Source of the DNA: Clostridium sp. OS1-26
GTDB lineage: Bacteria > Bacillota > Clostridia > Clostridiales > Clostridiaceae
Length of the DNA stretch: 64,000 nucleotides
Assembly: GCF_030915445.1 (NCBI RefSeq)
Contig: NZ_CP133264.1
Location: 124,001-188,000 of the forward strand
Direction of reading: 5' to 3'
A program made the translations under genes and the position numbers. A model generated the notes under the pieces. That model made no database searches. It was not told the origin of the DNA and worked only from the letters and a program-made list of their open reading frames with translations. Below, piece after piece: positions 34,250-42,226 of this stretch; positions within the stretch are counted from its first letter, which is position 1, and the number at the start of each line of letters is the position of its first letter.

Positions 34250-35173
34250 CTATTTTAAAATCTTACTCCAATCTTTCTGTCTTATCGCACCATCAGGATC
34301 ACCCCAGATTCCTTCTTTCTTCTGCCATTCTTTAACCTTTGCCGTTGTATTAGCATCAAACACACCATTCTTAGAATTAATACCTATGAACCATTGTATA
34401 AACCTAGTCGCAACTATATTGGCTGACCATCCTACTCCTATAGTAGTCATTTTAGTAATTGCGTTCAGCGCATCTATAAGCTGAGAGTCTATATTTTCAC
34501 CATCTGGTAACCCTACCACATATCTAAATTGTTTTATTGCTGCTTTAGTCTTAGGTCCTAATACTCCATCTGCATTAACTTCACCAGCAGCTAGGCAACT
34601 GACTCTTTGCAAGTCATGTTGTACAGATCTTATAAAGTCAGAATTACTATTATCCGCCTGCACTATTTGTCCAGTGAGTCCTTGAACTATAGCATTAGCT
34701 ACTGATTCAGCACCTAATTTATTGTATAAATCTGCATCACTTTGAGTATCTACAAAACATACTTCTATAAGAATTGCTACAGGCTTACTATGATTTATTA
34801 CATAAAGGCTACTACCATCTTTTACATCACGATTTACAAAGCCTAGTGATACTAGACATTTCAATACATTTGAAGCTAAAGTGTTTCCTGCAGCACTCAT
34901 TGCAAATACTTCTGAACCTTTTCCACCACCTGCATTCAAGTGTATAGAAACTAAATAGTCTGCATTAACTGCATTATCACATCTCTGCTGCAGTGAATTC
35001 GTGACGCTTGAGGCACTAGAAGGTCTTACATTGTATGCTGTATGTCCTAGAGACTGCAATTTAGATATAACTCTATTCGCTATATCTAAAGCACAATTTT
35101 GTTCATTTAAATATTCTTCTGCTCCTGTATCTGAATAACATCCATGTCCAGGGTCTATTGCAAATTTGCTCAT
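34250..35173 (-). CDS. Endolysin: N-acetylmuramoyl-L-alanine amidase with peptidoglycan-binding repeats
   Basis: 307 aa. N-terminal Amidase_3 zinc domain (about 1-170): DPGHG (His ligand), SIHLNAG (His ligand) and IEVCF (catalytic Glu) cut the amide between MurNAc and L-Ala. The C-terminal part holds a peptidoglycan-binding-like segment (SVQHDLQRVS...GVLGPKTKAAIKQFR) and a second related repeat (FIQWFIGI...GVFDANTTAKVKEWQ). The start at 35173 (MSKFAIDPGHG) has GGGAGATGATCTT in front. It directly follows the holin, so this is the lysis cassette. Confidence 0.94.
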   Translation of the reverse strand: MSKFAIDPGHGCYSDTGAEEYLNEQNCALDIANRVISKLQSLGHTAYNVRPSSASSVTNSLQQRCDNAVNADYLVSIHLNAGGGKGSEVFAMSAAGNTLASNVLKCLVSLGFVNRDVKDGSSLYVINHSKPVAILIEVCFVDTQSDADLYNKLGAESVANAIVQGLTGQIVQADNSNSDFIRSVQHDLQRVSCLAAGEVNADGVLGPKTKAAIKQFRYVVGLPDGENIDSQLIDALNAITKMTTIGVGWSANIVATRFIQWFIGINSKNGVFDANTTAKVKEWQKKEGIWGDPDGAIRQKDWSKILK

Positions 35174-35189
35174 AAGATCATCTCCCATT

Positions 35190-35405
35190 TTATTTAAATA
35201 TTTTATCTTTAACCTCTTTCACATCATCTTTGATGCAATTAAGCCCTTGCTCTATGCATTCAAATTTCTCTGTAAGGTTAGCTATTATATCCTGATATTT
35301 TGATTCTCTTTTACTATTTTCATTTAATACAAAGAAAAGTAGTGACACAAAGAGCACAGCCCATATACCTTGTTGCATTGCTAGGTCTAATACTTTACCT
35401 TCCAC
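35190..35405 (-). CDS. BhlA/UviB-type holin
   Basis: 71 aa: a short N-terminus, one membrane helix (about 10-28: QGIWAVLFVSLLFFVL), then a charged coiled coil ending in Lys-rich EVKDKIFK. This is the layout and sequence pattern of BhlA/UviB (ESKYQ...NLTEKF). It is expected to release the amidase. Ribosome site GGAGGTGTAACGT. Confidence 0.88.
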   Translation of the reverse strand: MEGKVLDLAMQQGIWAVLFVSLLFFVLNENSKRESKYQDIIANLTEKFECIEQGLNCIKDDVKEVKDKIFK

Positions 35406-35468
35406 GTTACACCTCCTTTTTCACAAAATAAAAAGAGCTTGGACTAACCAAACCCTCATAAAAGTTTT

Positions 35469-36275
35469 TTATTTTATAGGTACGATTTTTTCTATATGAT
35501 AAATGATATTTCTTACTTCATAAAGCTCAGAGCCTACTGGATGACATTTATCATAATTAAATATTGTTATATTTCTTCCACTCTCATGAAGAGAACTACT
35601 AAATCTTATCCCGTCAAACTTCAATGTCTTAATAAATTCTGAAACATATTGAGTTGCGATATAATCTTTTTTATCAGAATCTGATGGAGTCGAAAATTCC
35701 AACATAATTAAGCTCATTAGCTTACGTTCTACTCCATTAAAGCTTAATAATGATTCAAATGAAAAATCGACAATATTTAATGGTTCATCAACTCTTATTT
35801 TAGCTATACTTACCTTATTGTTCATATAAGGTCTAACTTCAGCAAGGGCTGTATATAAATTCTCAGCTGTATACAGATACTTGATAAATGCAGGATTCGC
35901 CCTACCATCCTTTATCAAATTGTTATCAGACGGAACATATGAATCTTTATGATCATAGCCCCAAAAACCCGATTCTTCCCTTAAACTAATATCAGCTCTA
36001 TTACGTGATATATCTAATTGTTCTTCTAAACTTAGCTCATGATTATTAAAATTATTGCCAAGATACTTAATAAAATTTTCACTTCCATTATATATCCTTG
36101 CCCTATATAGAATACTACCTTCTTTGATAACCTTGCAGCTTTTATAAGCACATTCTTTTATATAATCAAGTACTATATGATTTACCATAAATCTGTTTCT
36201 ATAAAGTATTTCTTCTTTAAACTCATACCATAACTTTTGTTCTTTAGTAAGTCCTTTACCCGAAGTAGTATCCAT
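35469..36275 (-). CDS. RES-domain protein (candidate NAD-degrading toxin), no antitoxin adjacent
   Basis: 268 aa. The three residues that name the RES domain are present: Arg in LYRARIY, Glu in LYTALAEVRP and Ser in FDGIRFSSSLHE. GRANPAFIKYLYTAEN is typical. RES toxins of RES-Xre systems break down NAD+. Normally a Xre-type antitoxin gene precedes; none is found on either side. The N-terminal 60 residues are an extra extension. It has an upstream palindromic site. It may be a lysogeny or defence gene rather than a TA toxin. Confidence 0.8.
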   Translation of the reverse strand: MDTTSGKGLTKEQKLWYEFKEEILYRNRFMVNHIVLDYIKECAYKSCKVIKEGSILYRARIYNGSENFIKYLGNNFNNHELSLEEQLDISRNRADISLREESGFWGYDHKDSYVPSDNNLIKDGRANPAFIKYLYTAENLYTALAEVRPYMNNKVSIAKIRVDEPLNIVDFSFESLLSFNGVERKLMSLIMLEFSTPSDSDKKDYIATQYVSEFIKTLKFDGIRFSSSLHESGRNITIFNYDKCHPVGSELYEVRNIIYHIEKIVPIK

Positions 36276-36331
36276 TTAATCTCCTCCTAAACTATAATTT
36301 ATATAAATAATTATAATTTAGTTAGTCTCAA

Positions 36332-36370
36332 TTAGTATACATTATTTTAGTTTTTTCTTATGTATACTAA
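36332..36370. promoter_or_regulatory. Inverted repeat upstream of the RES gene, candidate operator
   Basis: TTAGTATACAT (36332-36342) and ATGTATACTAA (36360-36370) are perfect 11-bp arms separated by 17 bases; each contains the palindrome GTATAC. It lies about 60-95 bp ahead of the RES start codon. A regulator binding two half-sites is inferred. Confidence 0.6.
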
Positions 36371-36430
36371 TAAATATTAACGTTTTCCATAATAGCAACC
36401 CAAAATTATGATGTATAATTTTTCTATCAC

Positions 36431-36461
36431 GAAAAAAGAGCCAAAATAATTAGGCTCTTAG
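36431..36461 (-). terminator. Terminator of the 214-aa accessory gene
   Basis: Stem AAGAGCC...GGCTCTT (36436-36442, 36453-36459) and T6 on the minus strand. Confidence 0.85.
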
Positions 36462-36471
36462 CAAAACTGAT

Positions 36472-37116
36472 TTACTTTTTAAAGTACTGCGGAAATGAAT
36501 CCTTTAAAGTCTCCAATAACTCATATGAAATCTGACGTATTGAATGATATGCTGGATTGCTATCTACATCAAATTCCATACCATTTTTTCTATATTGCCA
36601 TCCTAATGAATTGTTTCTGGTTAAATTTGCATATACTTCATTTAGTTTAGGGTCTACATGTGCTCCTCCATCTTGATTTACAATGCAAAGTACTAAATCT
36701 TTTCTTGTCATTCTACTCTTTTTACCATCAGTAAAAACTATTTTCTCCCACCACGTATCAAATATTTTTTTAGGAACTCTCTTTTTTTCATCTGGAATAT
36801 CATCCAAAGGAGCGCGGTATTCTGGTTTATCACCAACTACTATCCTCATTTGTATTAATCCCATATGAGGAAGTAAATTTTTAGGGTTATAATCCCAAGC
36901 CGTATCCAGATAATACATTTTTTTCTTCATTGAAAGTTGTGTTAACAATGAAACAGAATTCTTTGTATCATGTAATAAAACTCTAATTGCAGTAGCCATT
37001 CTTTTAGCTTCACCTAAATATCCCTCATCAAAAGCTTTAGCTGAGCTTTCTAGGAAGTATATATTATCTATCAGATGTTGCTCTAGTTCAGCAGTGCTTT
37101 GTTGAATTTTCCCCAT
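36472..37116 (-). CDS. Unknown soluble protein, prophage accessory gene
   Basis: 214 aa, no membrane segment. The N-terminal part is helical (ELEQHLIDNIYFLESSAKAF, with AKRMATAIRVLLHDT), then a beta-rich part, a motif DLVLCIVNQDGGAHVDPKLN and a C-terminal helix. I recognise this as a conserved hypothetical type found in varied bacteria but cannot name a function. It has its own promoter and terminator, so it is a free-standing cassette between tail fibres and the RES gene. RBS AAGGAGAAGAAAAT. Confidence 0.7.
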   Translation of the reverse strand: MGKIQQSTAELEQHLIDNIYFLESSAKAFDEGYLGEAKRMATAIRVLLHDTKNSVSLLTQLSMKKKMYYLDTAWDYNPKNLLPHMGLIQMRIVVGDKPEYRAPLDDIPDEKKRVPKKIFDTWWEKIVFTDGKKSRMTRKDLVLCIVNQDGGAHVDPKLNEVYANLTRNNSLGWQYRKNGMEFDVDSNPAYHSIRQISYELLETLKDSFPQYFKK

Positions 37117-37135
37117 ATTTTCTTCTCCTTCCTAT

Positions 37136-37164
37136 ATTAAAATGTTAATATAAGAATTCGACAA
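37136..37164 (-). promoter_or_regulatory. Sigma-A-like promoter with 0A-box-like sequence, 214-aa gene
   Basis: TTGTCG (37159-37164 complement), 17-base spacer, TTTAAT (37136-37141 complement). The -35 overlaps TGTCGAA (37157-37163), a perfect 0A box core. The box could be chance in AT-rich DNA. Confidence 0.5.
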
Positions 37165-37192
37165 TCTCCTAGTATATCCTCTTATTTTTCTA

Positions 37193-37289
37193 TTGTGTAG
37201 CAGTCTGAGATGGATTAAGTATTACTTTTACTGAATCTTTATATTCTTGTATTTTAATATCCTCCGAAATAAAAGGTTTACCTATTTTT
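37193..37289 (-). pseudogene. Remnant open frame ending like the 35-aa tail gene
   Basis: A short frame, KIGKPFISEDIKIQEYKDSV, ends with ...TATQ-stop followed by GAAAAATAAGAGG. This is similar to the end of the gene at 37849-37956 (...TTQ-stop, GAAAGATTATACG). Probably a duplicated 3' piece left by insertion of the cassettes on each side. The rest of 37165-37375 holds nothing else. Confidence 0.3.
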
Positions 37290-37346
37290 TATATTATTTG
37301 ATACTGGCATTTTACACTTACTTTCTAATAAAAATAAACAAAAATA

Positions 37347-37373
37347 AAAGACCTATAATAGATCTTTATTTTG
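37347..37373 (-). terminator. Terminator of the 122-aa accessory gene
   Basis: Imperfect palindrome AAAGATCTATTATAGGTCTTT on the minus strand, then TATTTTTG. Confidence 0.6.
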
Positions 37374-37375
37374 CT

Positions 37376-37744
37376 TTACAAATTTTTATATTTAAATTCT
37401 GCATCTTCTGGTATAATCACATCACCATCTATCACCATTTGAGCTTTGCCGAAGAGCCATGTACCGTACATCCATTTACATATTCCATTAGGCCTTCTGA
37501 GCCTTGACTTATCTATTTTAAAAATAATACAAGCCTCATTTCTTTTTCCAACCATTCCAGACCATATCATATTCAAAATGCTTGGACGCCCCATTGAAAC
37601 CCAAACTACTCTATTTCTATCTTCAATATACCTCATAAATATATTATCAGTAGTCGGATAGTTAGCTCTTAAAAGCATCTCATTTTGTTTTTTGCTAATA
37701 CTTTCTTTTGTCCCTCTATGAGTAACAGTAATTCTATTATCCAT
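37376..37744 (-). CDS. Unknown soluble protein, 122 aa, prophage accessory gene
   Basis: Start at 37744 (MDNRITVTHRGTKESIS) with AGAGGTGGTTAAA in front. Basic, alpha/beta, with VTHRGT near the start, RYIEDRNRVVWVSMGRPS and a central IIFKIDKSRL strand, ending VIIPEDAEFKYKNL. The layout faintly recalls small ADP-ribosyltransferase-like folds (opening Arg strand, closing Glu-containing strand), but that is speculation. It follows the tail gene cluster and has its own terminator. Confidence 0.6.
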   Translation of the reverse strand: MDNRITVTHRGTKESISKKQNEMLLRANYPTTDNIFMRYIEDRNRVVWVSMGRPSILNMIWSGMVGKRNEACIIFKIDKSRLRRPNGICKWMYGTWLFGKAQMVIDGDVIIPEDAEFKYKNL

Positions 37745-37848
37745 TTTAACCACCTCTTTTGAAATGATTATATATCATAAAGGTTTATTTGTCATTTTTA
37801 TATACATCAATACACATCAATAAATATAAATATATACGTATAATCTTT

Positions 37849-37956
37849 CTATTGTGTTGTAAGTTTTTCTTGTACTTGTGCTTTAATATCAACATTTTTA
37901 ATACTATCAATATTAATGATGCCTAACTTGATTAATCTTACTAAATCATCAATCAT
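37849..37956 (-). CDS. XkdX-like small tail-region protein, 35 aa
   Basis: MIDDLVRLIKLGIINIDSIK and a hydrophilic tail. XkdX proteins are this size, begin with a similar helix and lie at this point after the tail fibre genes; the motif match is partial. GGGGG precedes the ATG, which is one base after the stop of the upstream gene. Confidence 0.6.
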   Translation of the reverse strand: MIDDLVRLIKLGIINIDSIKNVDIKAQVQEKLTTQ

Positions 37957-37957
37957 A

Positions 37958-38188
37958 CTATATTACCCCCATAGTTTTATAATAAAGATAGTTAATTTTA
38001 TCTTCAAGGGTAGCTTCAGGTTCAGGAACAACTTGTGGAGGAGCTATAAGCGTTCCATCTTCCTGCATTATTTGTCCAATATCACCTTCATTAGTCTCCA
38101 AATCGTTAGGTTGCAAAACATAATCGTCACCAACGAACTTTAAACTAATAACCTTTTTATTATCATCTAGAGTTAAAATTCTCTTCAT
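37958..38188 (-). CDS. Small tail fibre-region protein, 76 aa
   Basis: Starts MKRILTLDDNKKVISLKFVG, with a Pro/Glu-rich middle (PPQVVPEPEATLEDK) and end INYLYYKTMGVI. Such proteins follow the fibre genes in many clostridial phages and are believed to help fibre assembly; role not proven. GGAGAT ribosome site. Confidence 0.65.
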   Translation of the reverse strand: MKRILTLDDNKKVISLKFVGDDYVLQPNDLETNEGDIGQIMQEDGTLIAPPQVVPEPEATLEDKINYLYYKTMGVI

Positions 38189-38205
38189 AATACAAACAAT
38201 CTCCT

Positions 38206-38454
38206 TTAATAAAATTCAGCTACTTCCCAATTTATAGGAATGCCTGCCGTAGCTGTATTACACCACAATCTTAAATTTGTAGTAGATGTTAAATAGGCAC
38301 AACAGTTACAATCATAACCAGTACCAGTTGTAGCACTCTCTAAACCAGGAGTAGAAACTATGCATTTAGAGATACTTGAAACAGCAGAAATAGTTGTATC
38401 AACATAACCATTAGTAATAGTTGTAGCAATGCCACGTTGAACTTGTTTTATCAT
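38206..38454 (-). CDS. Tail fibre tip-like protein, paralogue of the main fibre C-terminus
   Basis: 82 aa. Alignable throughout with the last ~80 residues of the 432-aa fibre just upstream: IKQVQRG / IKSVQSG, ISAVSSISKCIV / ISPVSDITKCMV, LTSTTNLRL / LTSTTNLQL, INWEVAEFY / VAWEVVEFV. It therefore looks like a separate copy of the receptor-binding tip domain. RBS GGGGGTGTC. Confidence 0.8.
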   Translation of the reverse strand: MIKQVQRGIATTITNGYVDTTISAVSSISKCIVSTPGLESATTGTGYDCNCCAYLTSTTNLRLWCNTATAGIPINWEVAEFY

Positions 38455-38472
38455 ATAGACACCCCCTTGATA

Positions 38473-39771
38473 TTATACGAATTCTACGACTTCCCAAGCT
38501 ACATTAGGAATATTGTTATAACCAATTTTTAGTTGTAAATTTGTTGTAGAAGTTAAAGTAGCTCTAACAGAAGTAGAATATTGTTGACCATAATATGAAC
38601 TATAACCATACGTTGGTAGAAATACCATACATTTTGTAATGTCACTGACAGGAGAAATTGGTATATTAAACGTTCCATAGGTAGTAGGACGATATACACC
38701 AGATTGAACACTTTTTATTGTAGTTTTATCTGCCATATTCACATAACCACTACCATTATGATAACCTGCAGGTATAGGTACTGTTGCTGTAAAACTCGGT
38801 GTTAAAGCTACTGCACCATTATTAGGCATTGTTCCAACTACAATTCCTGTTTCTGTTCCTATTGTGTTTGGTGCTAATACTTGAGAAGCTGTTGCTGTTC
38901 CGTACTCACCCCCTTCACCCAATTGGATAAAATTTGAGCCATCCCAAAACAACGTATATACACTTGCATATAATTTAGCATTATTTCCGTTAGCTTTTTT
39001 AACCGTATAAGCTGTACCAGAATTAATTTTTAATGTTGGTGTAGATGTACTTACTGCATTGAATTTTATAGTAAATTTCTGATTAGCATTAATCGTTTCT
39101 GTTGTTGTTATACTGTAAGCATCCCCACTATTTGTAGTTGTCCCTAAATGTGGTATCTTCTTCGCGTTATCAGCCTCATGCGACGTAATTCTTTCCTCAA
39201 TTGTCTTGCCATTGGCCATTTTTATATCTGCTGCATTTAATACTATGTCGCCCGTTTTGGTGTTAACGCTTTTAACTGGTATGTTTATACTTGCAATTTT
39301 ATTATCTAAAACCTCAATGTCCTTTTTAGTTGCTATTATCACTGTTGGATCTACTTTCAATGTAACACTTGAAGTATTACTTACCTCTAATATAGTTCTT
39401 ATAAGCAGGTCCTTAGAACTTCCTTCTGCAGCAACAGGCTTGTAAGTTTCTGGGTATTTTGAAATTGCTATTACGTTATTTTCATCATCTAAAATAGCAG
39501 CTTCCCTAATCATAAAGCCGCCAACATTGCTAGGTAATAATACCTCTATAACTATCCAATTAGGATTATCTTTATCTACTGCTACCGAATTAATATTTCC
39601 TTCCCATACTTTATTTTTAAGAGCTGCTTGGTCTTCTGTTGGATTGTAGTAGCTACCTCCACCGTCTCCAACCTGGAACTTAAAAAAGTTTACTTTTGTT
39701 CCAAGAGCACTAGCATTTGCTATTTTTGCTTTACCTATCTTAGTTAAAATCGTGTAAAATTGTTCTGCCAA
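38473..39771 (-). CDS. Tail fibre protein (collar-type N-terminus)
   Basis: 432 aa. The N-terminal baseplate-attachment domain (1-150: FYTILTKIGKAKIANASALG, then NVGGFMIREAAILDDENNVIAI) is typical of DUF3751-type fibres. A central repetitive beta region follows, and a C-terminal tip domain (350-432) similar to the next gene. It binds the host surface. Confidence 0.88.
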   Translation of the reverse strand: MAEQFYTILTKIGKAKIANASALGTKVNFFKFQVGDGGGSYYNPTEDQAALKNKVWEGNINSVAVDKDNPNWIVIEVLLPSNVGGFMIREAAILDDENNVIAISKYPETYKPVAAEGSSKDLLIRTILEVSNTSSVTLKVDPTVIIATKKDIEVLDNKIASINIPVKSVNTKTGDIVLNAADIKMANGKTIEERITSHEADNAKKIPHLGTTTNSGDAYSITTTETINANQKFTIKFNAVSTSTPTLKINSGTAYTVKKANGNNAKLYASVYTLFWDGSNFIQLGEGGEYGTATASQVLAPNTIGTETGIVVGTMPNNGAVALTPSFTATVPIPAGYHNGSGYVNMADKTTIKSVQSGVYRPTTYGTFNIPISPVSDITKCMVFLPTYGYSSYYGQQYSTSVRATLTSTTNLQLKIGYNNIPNVAWEVVEFV

Positions 39772-39773
39772 GA

Positions 39774-40400
39774 TTATCCCTCCCTTTTAGGATATATTGT
39801 TATACTTTCTACTCCTGTATTGCTTCCCATAGCTATATCAGCTCTACCTCTGGATGTTATGTCCTTAGGACTCCATGGATACACCGTAACTTCTTCTCCT
39901 GCAGTCATACAGGCGCCAACATATACATTAGTGTTTATTATTTGTGCCAATGTTGATTGCAAAATCATATTACATGGAATAATGTATCTAAAGTTATCTA
40001 CTATCTCATAAAACATATTCCAATCAAATGTGTTAACTTCAACATTTAGAGTATATTTATTACTATCTACATTGACTTTATAGTTCCCTTCACCAAATAG
40101 AGTTCTTAACTTCTGCTCTAATGCTCTATGAGTTGTTGGCATCTTATCCATTTTTCTATTTTTAAGCCTTAGTTTTCTCATTTCTAGACTTTCACTAGAA
40201 GCATCTGCTCTTATTTTAAATAAACTTTCTAGATACTTTACTCCATATTCTGTAGCAGTATCAATAAAGTTTTCATATAGGATTCTTTGCTGGCCCTGTT
40301 CCAATAGCTCTAGCTCAACATCTTCAGTAGAAGTAATCTGTTTAAATTCTTCGATTTCTGCAATCTCTGGTGGAAGAAATTCTATAAGCTTTTTATACAC
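39774..40400 (-). CDS. Tail protein, XkdU/YmfQ family (DUF2313)
   Basis: 208 aa; starts MYKKLIEFLPPEIAEIEEFK, contains the RKLRLKNRKMDKMPTTHRAL motif and the C-terminal YPWSP...IYPKREG region. In PBSX it lies between XkdT and the fibre genes, as here, and is a baseplate wedge component. Overlaps the baseplate J gene by eight bases. Confidence 0.85.
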   Translation of the reverse strand: MYKKLIEFLPPEIAEIEEFKQITSTEDVELELLEQGQQRILYENFIDTATEYGVKYLESLFKIRADASSESLEMRKLRLKNRKMDKMPTTHRALEQKLRTLFGEGNYKVNVDSNKYTLNVEVNTFDWNMFYEIVDNFRYIIPCNMILQSTLAQIINTNVYVGACMTAGEEVTVYPWSPKDITSRGRADIAMGSNTGVESITIYPKREG

Positions 40401-41475
40401 TTAACACCACCGCCTTAAATATTGGAACTTCTTCATGACCTAGAGTAAGATTTTCTTCTTTATCATTAATGCTAGTATGAAACATATCTGCAATTCCTTC
40501 TATATCCAATATTCTAGCTTCAATCTGACTTACTCTAACTATAGTAGTGTCATTATCCTGCCACTCTTTTCTTAACTTTAAAAAATACTCTTTAATTACA
40601 TTCTCTACTTCACCTTGTACTTGTCCTACTGTTAAACCTGTTTTTAAACTTAATGTTGCCTTAATAGTTATTTCTATATTAGTAGCACTTTTTACAGTAA
40701 CTACATGACCCACTGGAGCTATGCCTAAACCTTTCCCTTGGTTTATTATTGGGTCTAAAGTAGTTTGTATTGTGCCTATTAAATCTGTTGTAGGAACATT
40801 AAAGGAACTATCTAAAAATACTATTTTTACAGTGCCGCCACCGTTCCATATAGGGAATACTTTAACTGCTCCAACACCTTCTATAGATTTAGTTTTCATT
40901 TTATAATCAGCAACATTTCCACCATAAGGCTTTTCGTTTAAATGCTCTACATATCTAGCATAAAGACTTTCATTACTTTCTTCCTCTTCTCCTGGTATTA
41001 AAAGTTCTCCTAAAGTAGCAGTAGATAGCCCTTCTACATATTCAATTGGTATTAGTGATCCGATTATAGAGTTACTAGAAATTCCTAAGTTTTCACATTG
41101 CATTTTATAAATACCTGCAGAGATTTTTTCTATAGCCTTAAAGTTAAAGTCCTCTATGGAGAATCTAGCTCCCATAGGAACATCTATTAATTTATTGTCT
41201 TGGTTATAAAAGTAACCTTTTTTTATGGAGTAGGTTGCCGGTTCTCTTTTTAATCCTTCCTCAGCAACTCTTAGGTCTAAAAATGCTGATGGCATATCTG
41301 GGCTTGCAAAAGTATAAATTAAAAACCTATCCATATCAGAATACATTCTAGCTACTTCCATTGCTGCTGGAGCCAATGCATTATATATTATAGAACCTTC
41401 TCTTTTGTCTAAATCATTGGGCACTCTATCCATCATTCTTTTAAGGATAGCTTCTTCTGTATTTTGTTCAAACAT
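40393..41475 (-). CDS. Baseplate J-like protein (XkdT)
   Basis: 360 aa. The motif ESLYARYVEHLNEKPYGGNV and GVGAVKVFPIWNGGGTVKIV is diagnostic of baseplate J/gp47-like wedge proteins. The start ATG at 41475 overlaps the stop of the previous gene (TGATG), with GGAGG in front. Confidence 0.92.
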   Translation of the reverse strand: MFEQNTEEAILKRMMDRVPNDLDKREGSIIYNALAPAAMEVARMYSDMDRFLIYTFASPDMPSAFLDLRVAEEGLKREPATYSIKKGYFYNQDNKLIDVPMGARFSIEDFNFKAIEKISAGIYKMQCENLGISSNSIIGSLIPIEYVEGLSTATLGELLIPGEEEESNESLYARYVEHLNEKPYGGNVADYKMKTKSIEGVGAVKVFPIWNGGGTVKIVFLDSSFNVPTTDLIGTIQTTLDPIINQGKGLGIAPVGHVVTVKSATNIEITIKATLSLKTGLTVGQVQGEVENVIKEYFLKLRKEWQDNDTTIVRVSQIEARILDIEGIADMFHTSINDKEENLTLGHEEVPIFKAVVLSV

Positions 41476-41888
41476 CAACTATACCTCCTTTCCATAGAAA
41501 AATCTCCGTAAATAGAAAAGATAGTGAATTCTACTAAAACACTATCTTTTTCATATTTAAATATAAAATTATCTACATCTTTTATTCTATCGTCTTGAGA
41601 CAGGGCTTCTCTTACTCTCCTCTTAAATTCACTTTCTGCTATATCTTTATCCTTAGCTATAAGTCCTTTTAACTCACTTCCATAATTCCAACTGTATATA
41701 AGATACTCATATCTCTCTATGCATAAAATAAGCTCTATAGATTGTTTTAAAGCCTCAATTTCATCTATAAACCCTGCTATCCTACCATCTTTTACCTTAT
41801 ATGTCCTTGTAGGTTGTACCACTTGTTCTTTAACTTCTAAGTTCGCTACTATGATAGCACCTTGAGGTAGTATGTTAATCTCATTCAT
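41475..41888 (-). CDS. Baseplate protein XkdS (DUF2634)
   Basis: 137 aa, homologous to the gp25-like lysozyme-fold baseplate wedge of contractile phages: YEYLIYSWNYGSELKGLI is typical. Translationally coupled to XkdT. Confidence 0.85.
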   Translation of the reverse strand: MNEINILPQGAIIVANLEVKEQVVQPTRTYKVKDGRIAGFIDEIEALKQSIELILCIERYEYLIYSWNYGSELKGLIAKDKDIAESEFKRRVREALSQDDRIKDVDNFIFKYEKDSVLVEFTIFSIYGDFSMERRYS

Positions 41889-41890
41889 AC

Positions 41891-42223
41891 TTAAACCACC
41901 TTGTCCAGTATTACATATTGTTGTCCACCTTGAACTCTTAAAAGTAATACCTTATCTCCTATTTTTAACCCTTCTCTTATTACTAACTTTCCTAGCGCAG
42001 TACCAGTTGAACCATTAGGAATACTATGAATATGTGTTAGGTCTATCTCATACTTGGTTAAACTTTCAGGAATAATAAAAAATTGTTTAGAAAGTATTTG
42101 TTTTTGATCTATTCTAATTTGTAAATCTTCTACGTTGAGCACTTCTCCAAAGGATATTCCAACAGGATTGCTAGCACCAACTGCATCAAGACCAGCTTTT
42201 TTTATAATATCTATTATCCCCAT
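41891..42223 (-). CDS. XkdR-like baseplate protein (DUF2577)
   Basis: 110 aa with a small OB-like fold: ISFGEVLNVEDLQIRIDQKQ, then KIGDKVLLLRVQGGQQYVIL. Lies between the XkdQ and XkdS genes as in PBSX. Confidence 0.85.
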   Translation of the reverse strand: MGIIDIIKKAGLDAVGASNPVGISFGEVLNVEDLQIRIDQKQILSKQFFIIPESLTKYEIDLTHIHSIPNGSTGTALGKLVIREGLKIGDKVLLLRVQGGQQYVILDKVV

Positions 42224-42226
42224 AAC

